A stretch of 64,000 nt of DNA from positions 45,213,400 through 45,277,399 of the forward strand of contig NC_134116.1 of the NCBI RefSeq assembly GCF_040939455.1, read 5' to 3'. Under the pieces are notes generated by a model. It was not told the DNA's origin. It did no database searches and saw nothing but the letters and a program-made list of their open reading frames with translations. The position numbers were made by a program, and so were the translations under genes. Source of the stretch: Microcebus murinus (taxonomy: Eukaryota; Chordata; Mammalia; Primates; Cheirogaleidae). Below are positions 23,520 through 37,204 of the stretch, piece by piece. Position 1 is the first letter of the stretch; the number at the start of each line of letters is the position of its first letter.

Positions 23520-26500
23520 TTTTATTTTAACCTGCAATTTTAAAATAGCTTCAAAAATATAGAACTAGATATGTTAATTGTCTTGGTTAAGATAAAGTCT
23601 TCATGATTTAATTTACAAAATGAAAATGTTTGAATACAAAATATTTAGACATAACTCTGTTAGAAAATAAGGTTTACGTATAATTACCTACACAACCAAA
23701 AGATGTGCTATATTTTCTCACTTTATTTATTCTCTATAGTCAAGATTTGGTACACATAATTAGCTATCAAACATGTGCCAATTGTATAACTGCTTATATC
23801 TATTAGCCAGGTGCAGAATAGTTTATAAATTAATTCTGTAAATCTGATTAAATTATGTATTCTGCCATTTTCCCCTGTTCAGATAGTGGGCATACAATTA
23901 TTTGATTATCTACTCACCAGGTATCTAAGTTTTTCAAATTTGTGTACATGTTCTAGTGATCTGAACCATGCTATGTTAACCACATTTTGTCTTCAGTTTC
24001 TGACTTGAGGATAAATATTCTCATCCCTTTCATACTCTTGTGATATGATATAACTGAATATTAGAATATCATATATAAATAAAAAGTGATAAATATGCAC
24101 TCCTAATTCTATTGGTTTTTAAACATTTAATAATATAATGAAGTATTTTTAAAAGATAAAAAAAATGAATGAGTTGGAAAAACCTGACCTAATAGCTAGT
24201 CTTGGTAGCATTACTATTTTCCCAAGGAGAATGAAAGGGAGATGCATTTTGATTGGTTCTAAGACATAAAGAAAAGCAAAATTGTAAAACTGAAAAAGAC
24301 TAAGTTCCTCATTTCTAATACAATAGTGGCAAATTAGAATTTTCTGCAGTAGTAGCAATAGGAACAGATTGCATTTTAAATCATCATATCATTGACAGAC
24401 AATTACATTCAGAACTTTCCAAGCATGAGGCAGTGGCAATGTTTGTTCACCAACAACAAAGTTATTCAAGCCAAAAGCCCAGGGAGGATATGAACATAAG
24501 GAAGTTACTTCTGGGTGAGTTGCTGGAATTAATTTCTCCTATTATTTTCCTCCTACACATCTCCTGTAGAATCCTGAAAATTAAAGATAGAAAATGCCAG
24601 TTAGCACTCCTTGAATCAGCTCTCCTGCCCATTCAGAAGCAAAGTGTACTACCTGTCTCTCCAATCTTAGTTTAGGGGGAAAATTCACATAAAAAGAAGG
24701 CAGAGAAGTAGTTTCCCTGGATTTGAAGAAGCAGTTGATAATGTTTTTAAATTTCAAATGTGACACCTTTCAAGTCTTTTTGTAAAATATTAGTAATTTT
24801 GATGAAGTGTATGTCTGCATCACATTTATTAATAAGTTTTGCACAATCATTTTACCAGTGCACAGTTAATGACAAGACTGCCCATCACTTTTACCTAGGG
24901 GGATTTTATAATACTTGAGTATAATAAATTGAAGATATGATATGGTTTCTCTCTATGAAGGAAAACAAATATTGGTATTACTTATACATGAGACAAGTTC
25001 ACCTAAAAAGGATGTCATCTCAGGATATAGTCCACAAAGTTTACACAGATTTTTTTTTTGTTCTCTCAATAGTAATATTCCTGTGACAATGTTTTGAGCT
25101 TAACTGCTGTACAAACTGATTAGCTATGTGAAAACCACTGCCAATGACTTGAATAAATTTCAGAACAGTTTAAATGACTGTTCAAGCCACTAATCTTAAG
25201 ATTGTTTTGTAGTTTTGGATATTTCTCCAAAAGTTTTGCTAACCCCTCACCTCATCCTATACTCAAAATAGGAAGTATTCTCAAAGACTGCCTTGTATTA
25301 AATTACTTTTTGTACATGCACCCTTGGGGACAGATAATCTGAAAGATAAACTACATTTTAGTCCTTTCGGTTTACTGAAAAACTAAGCAAAAACTAAGTT
25401 TTTCCAACACCTCTTGGTGATATTATGAAATTTGGATCAGATTGAAGAAATCCAGTTTCTGTTTGTAGAGTTACAATAATTAAAGGTGGTTAAGAATGTT
25501 GAATTTTAAAATGCTATCTAACATTTGTAATTTATTCACTTTGAGAATATACTAATTATCTGAAATATTTTGTCTACATTTTCTGTTTTACCAGGAAATT
25601 GTCTGGTATAAGTCTATGATCTGTTCTGGGATTATATTTCAGGCAGAGGTTTTTGCAAGGGAAAGCAAGAACTTCTGTCAGTTTATTATGTATATATTTT
25701 AGGGTCTTTATACATCATGAAATTCAGTACAAGCCTTGAGCATCCTCACTGCAAGAGGAAAACTCCCTTATTAAATTCTGAGCTTCACTCTAAGATAGTT
25801 TTATGTAAATGGTAGTCTCACAGATTTTAAGAATAACCCTATAATCTGGCTTCAGCATAATTTCAGAGGCATTCATATGAAGAGGCATTTTTAAAAGACT
25901 GATTGAAAATATGCAAACATTCAGGAGGTTATTGTTTTAGTATTCCTTTGATTTTGGAAAGGAGTTTTTTTTTTTTTTTTGGTCTGAAAAATTATGGCTC
26001 ACTGGAAACAGGAATTCACTCAATAGAATTGATTTGGAACACAAAATACTACATAATTTTCAATATATCCATGTTACATAAATGCAGAAGGCTGCATAAT
26101 TTTACATTACATGGCTTTAGGATTGGGGATTTGTGTTTGTTTTTGCTTCAACAATCGCCTGGAAAAAAGATGATGAATTATGAGGTGGTTACAGGCTTTA
26201 ATTTTTTGATTGAATGGAGGAATTATATTTATAGAAGGTCATTCACTCCTGTGGGGGAAGGTTATTAATATAAGAAATTATGTGCTGAGGTAAACCACCT
26301 CAGTCAGACAGTGAAATTCATCATTCAGGACTTGTTTAGGGACATGCAAAATGCACTGTAAATTGAGTGTCTCCCTTTCAAGGGGATTAATGCTACAGCT
26401 TGGGAATTTTCAGAAAGTTGTGACAAGAGTCCTAAGGTTTAGTGACAGAATACAGTTATTTTTTCCTTTATTTACTTGGAAACCAAATCCATTTTGGGAT

Positions 26501-26930
26501 ATCTCTTTTCATTCTTATTCTGCATCTTATTTAAAAATGTCGAACAATATCTGTCTAATCTTATCATTCCCAAGTAAAGGTTAAAAGTCTTAAAATATGT
26601 AGGTTTATTAAGTCAAGTCTCTTACAGATAAATGCAAACAATGTTTAAATATCAAACATAGTTCTGAACAATAGTATGCCAATGCTTATTCTCAGAATAG
26701 TGTTGTAAGGGTCACAGCATGTTATTCAGGTTATTCTAGGGGCAAACAAGTTATCAGCTATATGATTATGTTTCCAGAAGTATAAGAATATTAAAAACAT
26801 CGCCCTAGTTTTCTGTTTAGAAAAATGAACACCATTCTAGTTTTAAAACTTAAAAAGAAATAGTAAAGGCATATTACATGTATTTTTAAATTTTAATATC
26901 AACAGAACCTGATTTTGTATAGTCCCTCAT
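23520..26930. other. Largely non-repetitive DNA, no gene recognised
   Basis: Open frames up to 121 codons (25903-26268, plus) occur without splice or domain evidence. A T run is at 25965-25980. The stretch 26090-26400 has ordinary complexity, few simple repeats and no repeat signature. It could be conserved regulatory DNA, but nothing here proves it. Confidence 0.4.
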
Positions 26931-26934
26931 ACTT

Positions 26935-27085
26935 TTCAGATTTCTTTCACATTTAATTATCTCATTTGAGCCTCTTGGCCACCTTCCCTGACAGGCAAGA
27001 GAGGGGTTGTTATCCCCACAGGAAGATTGAGTCCTACATGTTATATCACTTGCTCATGGTTTTACAATGAATACAATGTTTTTTG
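26935..27085 (-). mobile_element. MIR/L2-like fragment, antisense
   Basis: TTAATTATCTCATTTGAGCC, GGTTGTTATCCCCACAGGAA and TCACTTGCTCATGGTTTTAC fit the antisense MIR-family order (atcctcattttacag...cttgcccaaggtcac). Diverged. Confidence 0.45.
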
Positions 27086-27214
27086 TCCATTACAACACTC
27101 TGAGGACTATGCCTCCCTGCAACCTCTCTAAACTAACAGTCTATGAATGGCAGTGTAATGTTTAGTTCCACAGCATGATTTGAAATTGAAAATACTGAAT
27201 TTACTTGAAAATAT

Positions 27215-27300
27215 TTTTAAGAATCTATTATTTGTTACACATTGTGCACAACACTGGGGACATCTTTGGGGCAATAGACACAAAACCACACATAATTAGC
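27215..27300 (-). mobile_element. L2-like fragment, antisense
   Basis: TTTGTTACACATTGTGCACA followed by ACACTGGGGACATCTTTGGG resembles the antisense L2 3' region (tgtgccaggcactgttctaggcactggggata). Confidence 0.4.
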
Positions 27301-30300
27301 ATACAGATAAATGAATATTAGAGAGATGATATTTGTTCTGGATGCAAAAGAGGAGGAGGATTTAAAAAGGAAGGTGTAAAGCAATGAGTTGGGATTTGGA
27401 CAAGTTGGTTTTAAGATGCCTGAACGAATCCTACATGAAATATTTTGCAGAAAATGTTTTTGTTTGTTTCAAATGAAGCATAAGAGAACAGTAGGTTCTG
27501 AAGGCATAAATTTGGATACAATTGCTTATAGGTGTGTAGGAGACAACTGAAAGTGTGGGGTATGACAGTTCCCAGAGAAATAGTAAATAGTGAAAAGATA
27601 AGATAACCAAAAATACAGACTTGAGAAACACCAATGTAAAAAATGTTTCCAATGGGAAATGAATAGTCAAGGATATTGACATGAACAGAGATACACAGGA
27701 GCAGACAGATTACCATTTTGGGAAAAAAGAATGATGGATTTCTAAGAGTAATTTTTGTCCAATATTAATAAAGCTGGGGCAAAACTGGGAATTAAGTAAG
27801 ATGAAAGTAGAAAGTGCAGAATACTCTTTCCAAAGTACACAATGAGAGAAAAATGTGGAAAACAAAGAGTTGACTACACCAGTGAAAGATTAATTATAGG
27901 TAAATTAATTTTACCATGATCAAAAACCATCCTCATAAATCTTTTATAAGGGAAGTAACAAAGTTGTGTCATTATTTAGATTTATATCCATCTGATATGT
28001 AAGGGGTATTTAGTAGCCTTATCGTGATATTATAGTAGAAATAGGGGGTCAGCTAGTTGGCCGATGGGCACATATTCTATTTCTCTGCTTATTTTTTTCA
28101 AGGGGGGAAAATTAGTAAAAATTACTACCATAGTGATTATAAAATGTTAAATGGTAAATTAAGATACATTCTCCTTTTTTTTTGCCTAAGAATTAATAAT
28201 ACTGAATTTGAAAGTTTACTTCCCTTTGTTTTACTTGACCTTACCATCAATAAAAGGTAATAATGTGTTACATCTACTACCAGTTTAAAAAGATAGTCTT
28301 AATAAAATATGATATTACAATTATAAAAGTTGATGATAAAGACATTTTTGGTTATAATAAAAACTCATTTACACTAGTTAAATTAAAAGAGATCTTCTAA
28401 AATTCAAGGAGAGACAATAAAGAACACATGTGTCCTTATCTAAAGTAGAACAAAGAATAATAAATCGAGGCAATTTCTCTCTATTCCTCTCTCTTTCTCT
28501 CTCTGTCTCTGTTAACTATACATTTCTGAAAACATTTGTTTCCTTTCTCTATACTATATTCTCACAACTTGTACATGGCAGCTGTTGGGTCCTTGTATAC
28601 ACCAACAATTCACTTTCAGTCACCAACTAAGACCCTCTTCTTTCCCTCTTAGCTTAAATTTCCACAAAAGCATTGGGGAGGAACCAATTACCTTTGAGCA
28701 TAGGCATATACATTTCATAATGTAAGACACTGGTCATCCCAGGTTTTGCTTATCTGGACATCTAGGCCACAGCACTTTCCTAATTTACCAGGAGAGAGGG
28801 AAATGAGAGAGAGGTGATTGTATCTTTTACATAGGGATGTCTCTTTAAGGGATTTCAATATAGCAGAGGGAGATGTCCTTAATAGTTTATCATACACATG
28901 ATGTTAAAATGAAAACATGGCATTTTAAACATGCAGAATTGTTCATATAAATAAAGAGAAGTGTTACTCTGGAGCATTTAATAAGGGTATATTTATGTAT
29001 CTCATTTATCCTTTTATAGAATTAAAAGAAATCTTCTGGCAGATTCTATCTTGTGTACATTCTCTTTGTATCACATGCTCACACCAAGAATTTGTTATTT
29101 CTTTCCCATAAACTTATTTTATACTGAATTACAATGAATAACTATCATAAAAACAAATAGCATGTCGACACATTTATTCGACCAGAGCCCTCTTGAGATA
29201 ATGTCTGAATTTTCATCAAGACTGTAGTGATTAGTGTTTTTGATTATGATAATCAAATAACTCATTAGTGGTTATGTTTCAAAAAGGATTTCAAATATAA
29301 AATGTTTCTATAATATGGTGAGTCATTTGGCTCAGGCTTTTCAAGTAGGGAAAAAAATTGAAAGGACAATTTTGGCCCTTAATATCATGCATCAGTAAAA
29401 TAGATATAAGGAGTGTGTCCCACTTTTACAAGCAACATATTCTGAAAGGCCTAGTTTCATGGCAGTTCATTTTAAAGTGTACTCTTCTTTACACATAAAG
29501 AATAAATTGAGCAGGAATCGTCGCCTTGTCTAACTTGGGATCAACATAAACCATTAAATGAATGGATAAAGGTTTCAACAAGTGAAGTGTTTTATTAGTT
29601 GGTGTTCAATATATGAAATAGGGAACTGAAATAAGGAAAAGTAGATACAGACTTTATTTTTAACGAAAATTTCATCTGCAAGTAGTTTCAGTTTAATGAG
29701 CAGCAGAAAATAAGGTTTTGTTGTCTTTCATTTGTACATTCGATAGCTTGTTTAAAAGTTTGTAAATATTTGCTGAATGCACACTTTATTAGGTGTGTGT
29801 TTGTGTATGGGTTTGCTTTCCTTAGGTAAGCTTTCCTTATTGTGTTTAGCTATTTATTTTAATAAGACTGTAAACAAATTTCTCTACTTCTTCATGCTTT
29901 AGAGAGCTCACTAGGGAATAGGAATGGGAAACTATATTCTGTATTTTGAGAAGATATGTACAATGTCAATTAGCTTAAAAACACAAAATACAAGTTGGTA
30001 AAGTTCAGTCAAGCCTTGCTCACAAATAGCCATTAACACAATAGGATCTAAGTTATTTGGATAAATTACACATATAGTTGTTATACTTAGACCTATATTT
30101 TGGGCTATATTCAAACACATATATATCAGAGTATTTGGGTTTAAATCCATCAGAACCTTCTTTTACACTGTTGCTTCAGAATGTCTGATTGGCCCTTTCG
30201 ACTTCACAGATACTGAACTTGAGATATTTCAAGTTGAATGAAAGGTGTTTTTTAGGAATACATTTGAATATGGAGTTAAGCAGATGGTTTTCTTAGGATT

Positions 30301-30590
30301 TGGTTAAAAGAAATTTTGCCCCTATTAATGGACATCTGGATTAAACGAATTCGAGCCTCTAAATCCAGTTTATTGATGAATCTCTGTGATTAGCCTTTAA
30401 CATGGCAGTGATCCGAATGCCCTGTGAGAATATTTTTTAGCTGTGTTATAAGGTCCTTTTAGACTTTGTGAACCTACAATTTAAAGTAAGGGATTGAGAA
30501 TATGTCTGAATTTTTTTTTGCTTTGATTATCTTAAAAAGAAATTAAGATAGCTTTTTACCTTATGTCATCTAAACAGAATAAAATTCATC
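27300..30590. other. No gene or clear repeat recognised
   Basis: AT-rich, mostly single-copy-looking sequence with a CT-rich patch at about 28475-28510. Two overlapping minus-strand frames at 27411-27716 are hydrophobic by composition and lack other support. The segment 30290-30480 is of ordinary complexity and contains homeodomain-type TTAAT/ATTAA cores, which are common by chance. Confidence 0.4.
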
Positions 30591-30705
30591 ATTCATTGAC
30601 CTCTAAATATTTTATCTTGGATCAGTCAGTCACTGTGCTTTAATTTCCTCATCTATAATAGAGGTGAGGAAAAAAATTGTAACGTCTCTTTCAACTCTAA
30701 TATTT
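30590..30705 (+). mobile_element. MIR-like fragment
   Basis: TTTAATTTCCTCATCTATAA, then AGAGGTGAGG and CTCTTTCAACTCTAATATTT, resemble the 3' part of a MIR-type SINE (cagtttcctcatctgtaaaatg...ctctaa). Confidence 0.5.
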
Positions 30706-33050
30706 TTTGAGCCTACCAAATGTTGAAGTTGCCCAAAGGGAAAAAAAATGCTACAAATTCTTACTTGCAAGAACAATTTTCAAGCCCCGCTTCCAAGCTC
30801 TTTACAGAGTTTCTGTGCCACAGAAGGGAGAGAGAAAAAGACGTAACAGAACTTAAAGAGATAGGACTAACAGAAAGGAGAAGAGGGATTCAGAGCTACA
30901 GAGCTCAGTGTCAGGAGTCTGACTTATATTTACTCTGATTTCCCATTTCTTTTCATGCCTAGTCTCCGAAGAAACCAGCTACCTTATGCAGTTGAATCCT
31001 TCTACTTTGCTACCCATACAAAAAAACCCCACAAGCTCCTACCCTTTATAAATTGGATAAAATTATATTTTATTTTAAGCATGATCCATATCCATTTGGG
31101 TGATTCCAGAACATTTTGTTCACAGGATTAAATAAGATCTTACTATTTTGATACAAGAAAACCAAAATAAATGGGTGTGATGGTCTCATTCTCTGTTTAT
31201 CTTCAGTCTATTAGTAATAAAATGGTAAGAAAAAGATTGTGTGAATAGTCTGCAAAGTCTTTTCCTTCACTGAAGGTGAGTAAAAGAGTCCAATCGGTTT
31301 TGTCAGATCTGTATCATCTAAGGTTGAGTTAAAAAACTGTTTTATGAAAGAGTTTGAAATTATAATAGAATGATAACATAAGATCACATGCTTCAATGAA
31401 TAATTAGATTGTGTATATATAAAAACATTTATAATATATTGATTTTTCTAAAATTATCTACCTTGAATTATGTATTATCTTCATTTGAAAGTAGATTGCT
31501 ATTATCAGTATTGTTACTACTAAGAGAAATGTTTTATAAAATGTTCTCTCTATATATATTCTTTAATCATGGGGGGGATCAGGGGGGATCTTCAATCCCC
31601 CCCTCCATGTCTTAAAAAAACTTAAATATTAATTCTTACTCAATTGGATTAAATATAGTTGGTTTAATATCACCGTGAGACAAAAACACATTGTTCTCTG
31701 ACAGAGAGCTATCATTCTATATTCTGCCATGGAACACTATGTAGGAAGAAAATAAGACTAATTTTATTATCGTTAGGTTTTATTCCTCTTTCCTATATTT
31801 TGAGTTTTCTAAAATGATATTTACATATATTGCTGAATATATTTGGGAGATGCAGAAAACTCATTAAAATGGCCACATTTAATATACTGTCAATTATTTG
31901 AAGACAAAAACACTTATTTGTATTTTAACTAAGTTATTAAATAGATATTTGAATGAATGAATGAACACATCTGAGTTAATCTTCAGAAAAATTACAGCAT
32001 TTAATGTTCTTCTGGAAGACAGTATAGAATCATATAGTATTTCATCAATTTCTTTAAAAAATTATTTTTTAGTTCTGTTTCATATTTATTAATACACACT
32101 TTCAAAGTGGATTTGTATATGTTTCTGTAATCTATTTCTGGTTCATTCTCATACCTCCCTTCATCAGTGGAACAACTCCATGAGCACAGATCAGAGAAGT
32201 GTTAGTATTCTAGAGTCATCTAAGTGTTACAGTTCTATGACCCGAGGATTAAAAGATAAACAATAAAGTGGTTTCACTGAACTTATATTAGTTTGAAGCT
32301 TGGAGACAAAGAAAGTAATTCAAAAGACAGACTCTATTAGCAGTGACTACATCTACAGATATTTCCTTGTTTGTTAAAGTATATTCCTTCGGGGATTCTT
32401 TGCCCAAATCTATAAGAAGAAACATTTTTAAGACCTTGAAAATAAGCATTTTCCTTTTGTGCTTTGGTTTTGTTCCATAAAATACTCAGAACTTTAATTT
32501 TTTTAAAATTAGATTTTAAAGAATACTCTGGCCTTTTAAACATTCACAGCTAGATAGATTTCAGGCTTGCTGAAGAGTTCCTCTCCAACATCACTGTGAT
32601 TAGTTTCTTTAATTTGGCCTGATTTATTCTAAAATATTTCAAAAGGTATTGGAAGCACCAATTCTTTTTCTGGAAAGAAAGTAGAGTCGAGGCTAAGGCA
32701 GTAAACATCAGAGTTTTTTTTGTTGTTTTTTTTTTTGTTTTTTAAATCATACCTTTGATTGTGGTGTTTATTTCTTCAGGAATAAAAAATGTATGTGGAA
32801 CACGAGAGTTAAAAATCATAATTTAGTTTTAATAGAGTAGCACATATTTTCAAATATATCAGCAAGATAAGAGCAAATGGTTATAACTGAAACACTGGCA
32901 AAGTTTTAGCTTCTCTGCAGTCTCTTTATCAACTAAATTATTTACACCATTTTATAAAGGTCTAAAGTTAAAAGAATGATGTTGAAAAAACAAAAAAAAC
33001 CAAACAGCTCTACCTTCAGTTTTGGGGTAACACATCTAACAAGAGTTTGC
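30706..33050. other. No gene or clear repeat recognised
   Basis: AT-rich DNA. A GAATGAATGAATGA microsatellite lies near 31950, a T/G-rich run near 32715-32743, and the G/C-run hairpin listed at 31568. Short frames only. Confidence 0.4.
31568..31609. repeat. G-run/C-run hairpin
   Basis: CATGGGGGGGATCAGGGGGG lies just before ATCTTCAATCCCCCCCTCCATG. The outer CATGG...G and C...CCATG segments are near complements, with two G runs competing for one C run. It is isolated in strongly AT-rich DNA. Confidence 0.8.
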
Positions 33051-33057
33051 ATTTTTG

Positions 33058-33185
33058 AGTTGGATAGGTAGAGGAGATCTTCTAGTCCAAACTCTTTTTA
33101 CAGATAAGGATGCCAAGGCTATGAGGCAAAGTCAGATGGTGGTATGGTGGTAGAGCCAAAGTTCAAGTCCAATACCCTCAAGTAA
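33058..33185 (-). mobile_element. MIR-family SINE fragment, antisense
   Basis: GATCTTCTAGTCCAAACTCT, TTTTACAGATAAGGATGCCA, AGGCTATGAGGCAAAGTCAG and GGTAGAGCCAAAGTTCAAGT follow the antisense MIR/MIR3 order (ttttacagatgaggaaactgaggc...gcagagccaggattcaa). Confidence 0.65.
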
Positions 33186-33189
33186 GAAA

Positions 33190-36100
33190 TGGCATTTCCC
33201 CAGTGTATTCTGAAACATTCTTTTTAATCTAAATCCTTAATTAAAAAGGTATGCATTTTTATTCAAAACACTGGACAATTTGCATAACCGAATTTAAAAT
33301 CAAAATATGAAACACTCAACTTACAGAAACACATTTTGAAATTATGTATTCAAGGATAGGGTTTGTTTGTTTGTTTTCAGTGTACTATAAAAAACAAAGC
33401 TTGTGCACTTGCTCTTGCTCTCCCTCCCACTCTCACAGTGTATGGTCTTATAAATATAAATTCAATCTTCAGGGATGGTTTTAGAAAGTTTTACAGTAAA
33501 AAAAGCATATTAAACTACTGAAATTATCTAAGAATTTGCCCTGAAAAGACAATATTTAAATAACTGGCACAGCCTTGAATTTTAAATTCACTTTAAAGCA
33601 CTTCGGATTTGAATGTCTGAATTTATTACCTGATTTCTTGGGCTGAAGGTTGACTTGCAGACTGTTGTTTCTAAAGATTGGCACATGGATAGTCAAGTCT
33701 AATATTATGTTAAAAGTTTATTCTGGGGAAACTTTTTTCATGATATTCATCATATAAAGACATAATCACATCATTGGAAATTATATTCAATTGAGATTTT
33801 TACAAATCTCTCTTCTTACCAGAGAAATTTCAAAATATAATTCTCAGTGTGGATAATCTTTTCAGAAGTGTTTCACCCTAAAATTCAGGATGTGTTTGTG
33901 TTAGACATTACATATATTAACTTAGTATGGTAAATGATTTATTTATAGCACTGTTATAAATTTATAAATAAATATTTACATTCATATAATATACAATTTG
34001 TATATAGTAAACTATGTCATAAAAATATAGTACTTGATTTTGCCTACCACATACTTTTTCAATACAAATATATGCAATCACCTACATAAAACATGTATTC
34101 ATAAAAATGGTGTGTGTGTTTGTGTATGAGATCACTTATAAATGCAATTTATCATGGTTAAAATGGCCACCCTGGCATAGAAGTAAAATATTTATTGTAT
34201 GGAGAGCATATCCCTAAATCCCTGGACTTTCTTCCATCCTGATTTATACATGCATGTTAATGCCAGTTAATGGAACATACTATAAATTAATACTGTTGTT
34301 TTCTATTAAGTTAGTTTTAGCATTATTTGACACCCTTTTAGAACTCCTTAGAAATTTTAAACAATTAAAAAAATTCATTGACTTGTCTATTCTTGAGCAT
34401 TAATTACCTTGAGTGAAGATGAAATGCAACAATGGAAACAAGGAAAGACAATTTCCTTCCCTGAAGTCTCTCAAATCAATGTGGAAATGTAACAAAAGAC
34501 TTCACTCCTAAATTCCCAGTGAATACTTTTAAAACAGGACCTCTCCTAATATGTTTGAAATGTAAAATACATGTTTTTAATCTATTTTTATTTGTCTTGA
34601 GAAAACTTCAGTTTTAGTTGTTCTTCAAGGTGTAAATACAGTTAAGTGCTAAATACATGTTGGAAATCTCAGAGATTTTATAGCAATAAATAATAAAATA
34701 AATTTAAATGAACTGCAAGACAATTGTCTTTACTATAATCCTGATTAATTCCGCTATAGAAAATGTCGGTTATTGTATTCCTTGGAATATGTTTGGACAG
34801 AAGTTAGCATTTATTTTTAAGTGTCTGGAAAGTTCCAAACTCCTGCATTGCTTGAATCCATTTATTTAAAATGCAGAATTAAGTTGCAATGTGCAAGGCC
34901 TACTGGCATTAATAGAGCTTTGCTCAAGCAATATAACATGTAATCCTTTTGTAATTTAAAACCTTTCAATGCATTATTGCTCTTGTGAAATTGCTTTACA
35001 GTAAGGTACAAGAAGGGGACCGATGGAGAAATTATAAAGTATAGAACATTAGGTGTTTGAAATATACTTTTTGAGGAAATTTTATTTCGATGCATGCCCA
35101 CAGCAACTGGGTCAAAAGAGTTGCATAAAACTCTAATATAACATCCATGAACCATTTAAAGAAAAGTGTTGTAATACACACAGAGGCAGCTATGATTTGT
35201 GGTCCTCATAAAAGTGGTTTTGCATTGTTCCTCCTTGTTGAGTAATGACCTGAAATTGCATCCAGTTTATCTATATAAAATTAGAGAGGTTGGTAGTATA
35301 GTAATTGCTTATGAAGTAATTTATAGCTAGATGTGGTGAAATAGATGGGCTTGTTCCTGCATTTATTTATTTAGCAAAATTATATTCACACCCCTGCACC
35401 CAGCACCCTAGCACCTCTGTCTTGAGCACTACTTTTGGCACATTTAATGTTCGGCTCACAATGATCTGTTCCATTATTGCACATTTAAAAGGAACCTGCT
35501 GAGTAACTTTGACATAAAATGCTATTGTATGATTCTAGATTGAACTACCAAAAATTCTACAAGCATACAAAACTTATTTTGCTGTTCTCCTGGCTTTCAT
35601 TAAATAGTGTACAGAGAAAAGGAAACAAAATTCAGCCGAGGATAGCCCTCTCAAAAGCTGAATAATCACTTATTTTTGGAATGTATCTCTGTCTCTATTG
35701 CTAGTTCTATCTCTGATCTATCTCTGTCTGTATTTCTGCATTTGTCAATAATCTCCTAAGAAAAGCCTTGAAAGTCATACTCAGACAGAAAATCCTGACA
35801 CACATTCTCAGGGTAATGGACAACAGAGTAGCTAAACTTTGTAGTAACCAAGATATTTATGGCAAAAGATTGTTTGGAAATACCACTTATGCAATAAAAC
35901 ATTGGGGGAAAGCTATTTTGGGTCACAGTACTTGGCCCCTACACATTTTATTAAATTGTCAGAATTGTTTGAAAAATGTCAGGCAGCCTATGACAGAGAC
36001 CATTACATTGTGGAATAGCATATAAAAGGAGAATTTCTAAACAAAGAAAAAACATATAAGATATTTCATCTGGTACTTCAGCTTAAACCACTTACCAAGT

Positions 36101-36795
36101 TACTTTCAGACTTTAATTTCACATTTTTAGATTTTTTTTTCTAATCCTCCTTTTACTTAGATTTGTTAAGATTTTTTCTATAAACAAAGCAGTCCTTATC
36201 TCTTATGTTTTGGAATACATTGGTTCCATTTATTGTATCATAAGGTAGTAAATTGAAGTAAATGTTATACAAATGCTTTGCAAGTGACCCACTTGCAACA
36301 ACAAAGCACACAATAAGAAATATCTTTTTATCTGTTTATTTAACTTGATCATATGGAACTATAATTGAGGGAAACCAACTGGTTTATTTAACGGCCTGTG
36401 CCAAAAGACTATATAAAATCAGCTTTTGTTTTCTCATAAATCCCATGTGCAACAGTCAACTTCTCACTGTTCATTGAGCAGTAGTGACTACCTCCATCTG
36501 GCTAGTCTTCCTGCAAACCTGGATTAAAAATGGAATGGCTTATTGGAACAGAGGAGAAAGGAAGTGCTTTTGAGGGAGAAGAGATAAGATCTATCCTTGA
36601 GATATCAGTAAGGGAGGGGAAAAAAAGGTGTCTCTAGATAGAAAGGAGATCTGGAATGGGGATTGTGAGAAGGGTGGAAGAAAATTTACATAGAGGAAGT
36701 GAGAAGAGTTGTCAGTGGGTTCCAGGGAGTATTGAAGCATATCCCAGTCAACTTGCATAGGGATTGAAGGGGTCTTCTGCTCTTAAAATAACCAA
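33190..36795. other. Largely non-repetitive DNA, no gene recognised
   Basis: A (GTTT)n run is near 33361 and a CT-rich patch near 33405-33440. The segment 34850-35160 has even base composition and no repeat signature, so it is a candidate for a conservation check. A TATATAAAA-like box at about 36410 has no supporting transcript features. 36540-36790 is purine-rich. Confidence 0.4.
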
Positions 36796-36799
36796 GAGC

Positions 36800-36819
36800 G
36801 TGGACTTTGCAAAGTCCAC
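36800..36819. promoter_or_regulatory. Perfect 20-bp palindrome with two CAAAGTCCA motifs
   Basis: GTGGACTTTGCAAAGTCCAC is identical to its reverse complement. It contains CAAAGTCCA on each strand, head to head with no spacer. From memory, CAAAGTCCA is the HNF4-specific binding motif. Function is inference; the site could equally be a chance palindrome. Confidence 0.5.
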
Positions 36820-37204
36820 TGTGTAGGAACATGTGGCAGTGCCCAGAAGTTGAACATGAGCTTATTTATTCATGTATACAGTGGGTAAATTCAAATTATC
36901 TACTTAGTTAACATATTACTATGGCAAAGTGCTCTTTGCCATGAGCTGCTAAGGGTCTAGTTGGAGATACCAAGCATGATGAATAAATCCACTGCTTTGT
37001 TTAATATTCCTTATATAGGAACTCTCAAACTAAGGTACTAATGTACCTTATTTTTGTGATAGCATGTGTGATACAAACAGTAGGTCCTGAAAATGTTAAT
37101 TTTGCAATGAATACGTTGGGAACAAAAAAAAGTCAATAAAGAAATGATCACCCAGGGAGTAAAAAGCCAAAGCAAACTAGGTAAATGTAAATCATTGTGA
37201 AAGT

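Noticed and set aside
36405..36480. TATATAAAATCAGC box resembling a core promoter
   Set aside because: TATA-like strings are common in AT-rich DNA. No CpG, exon or conserved context supports transcription start.
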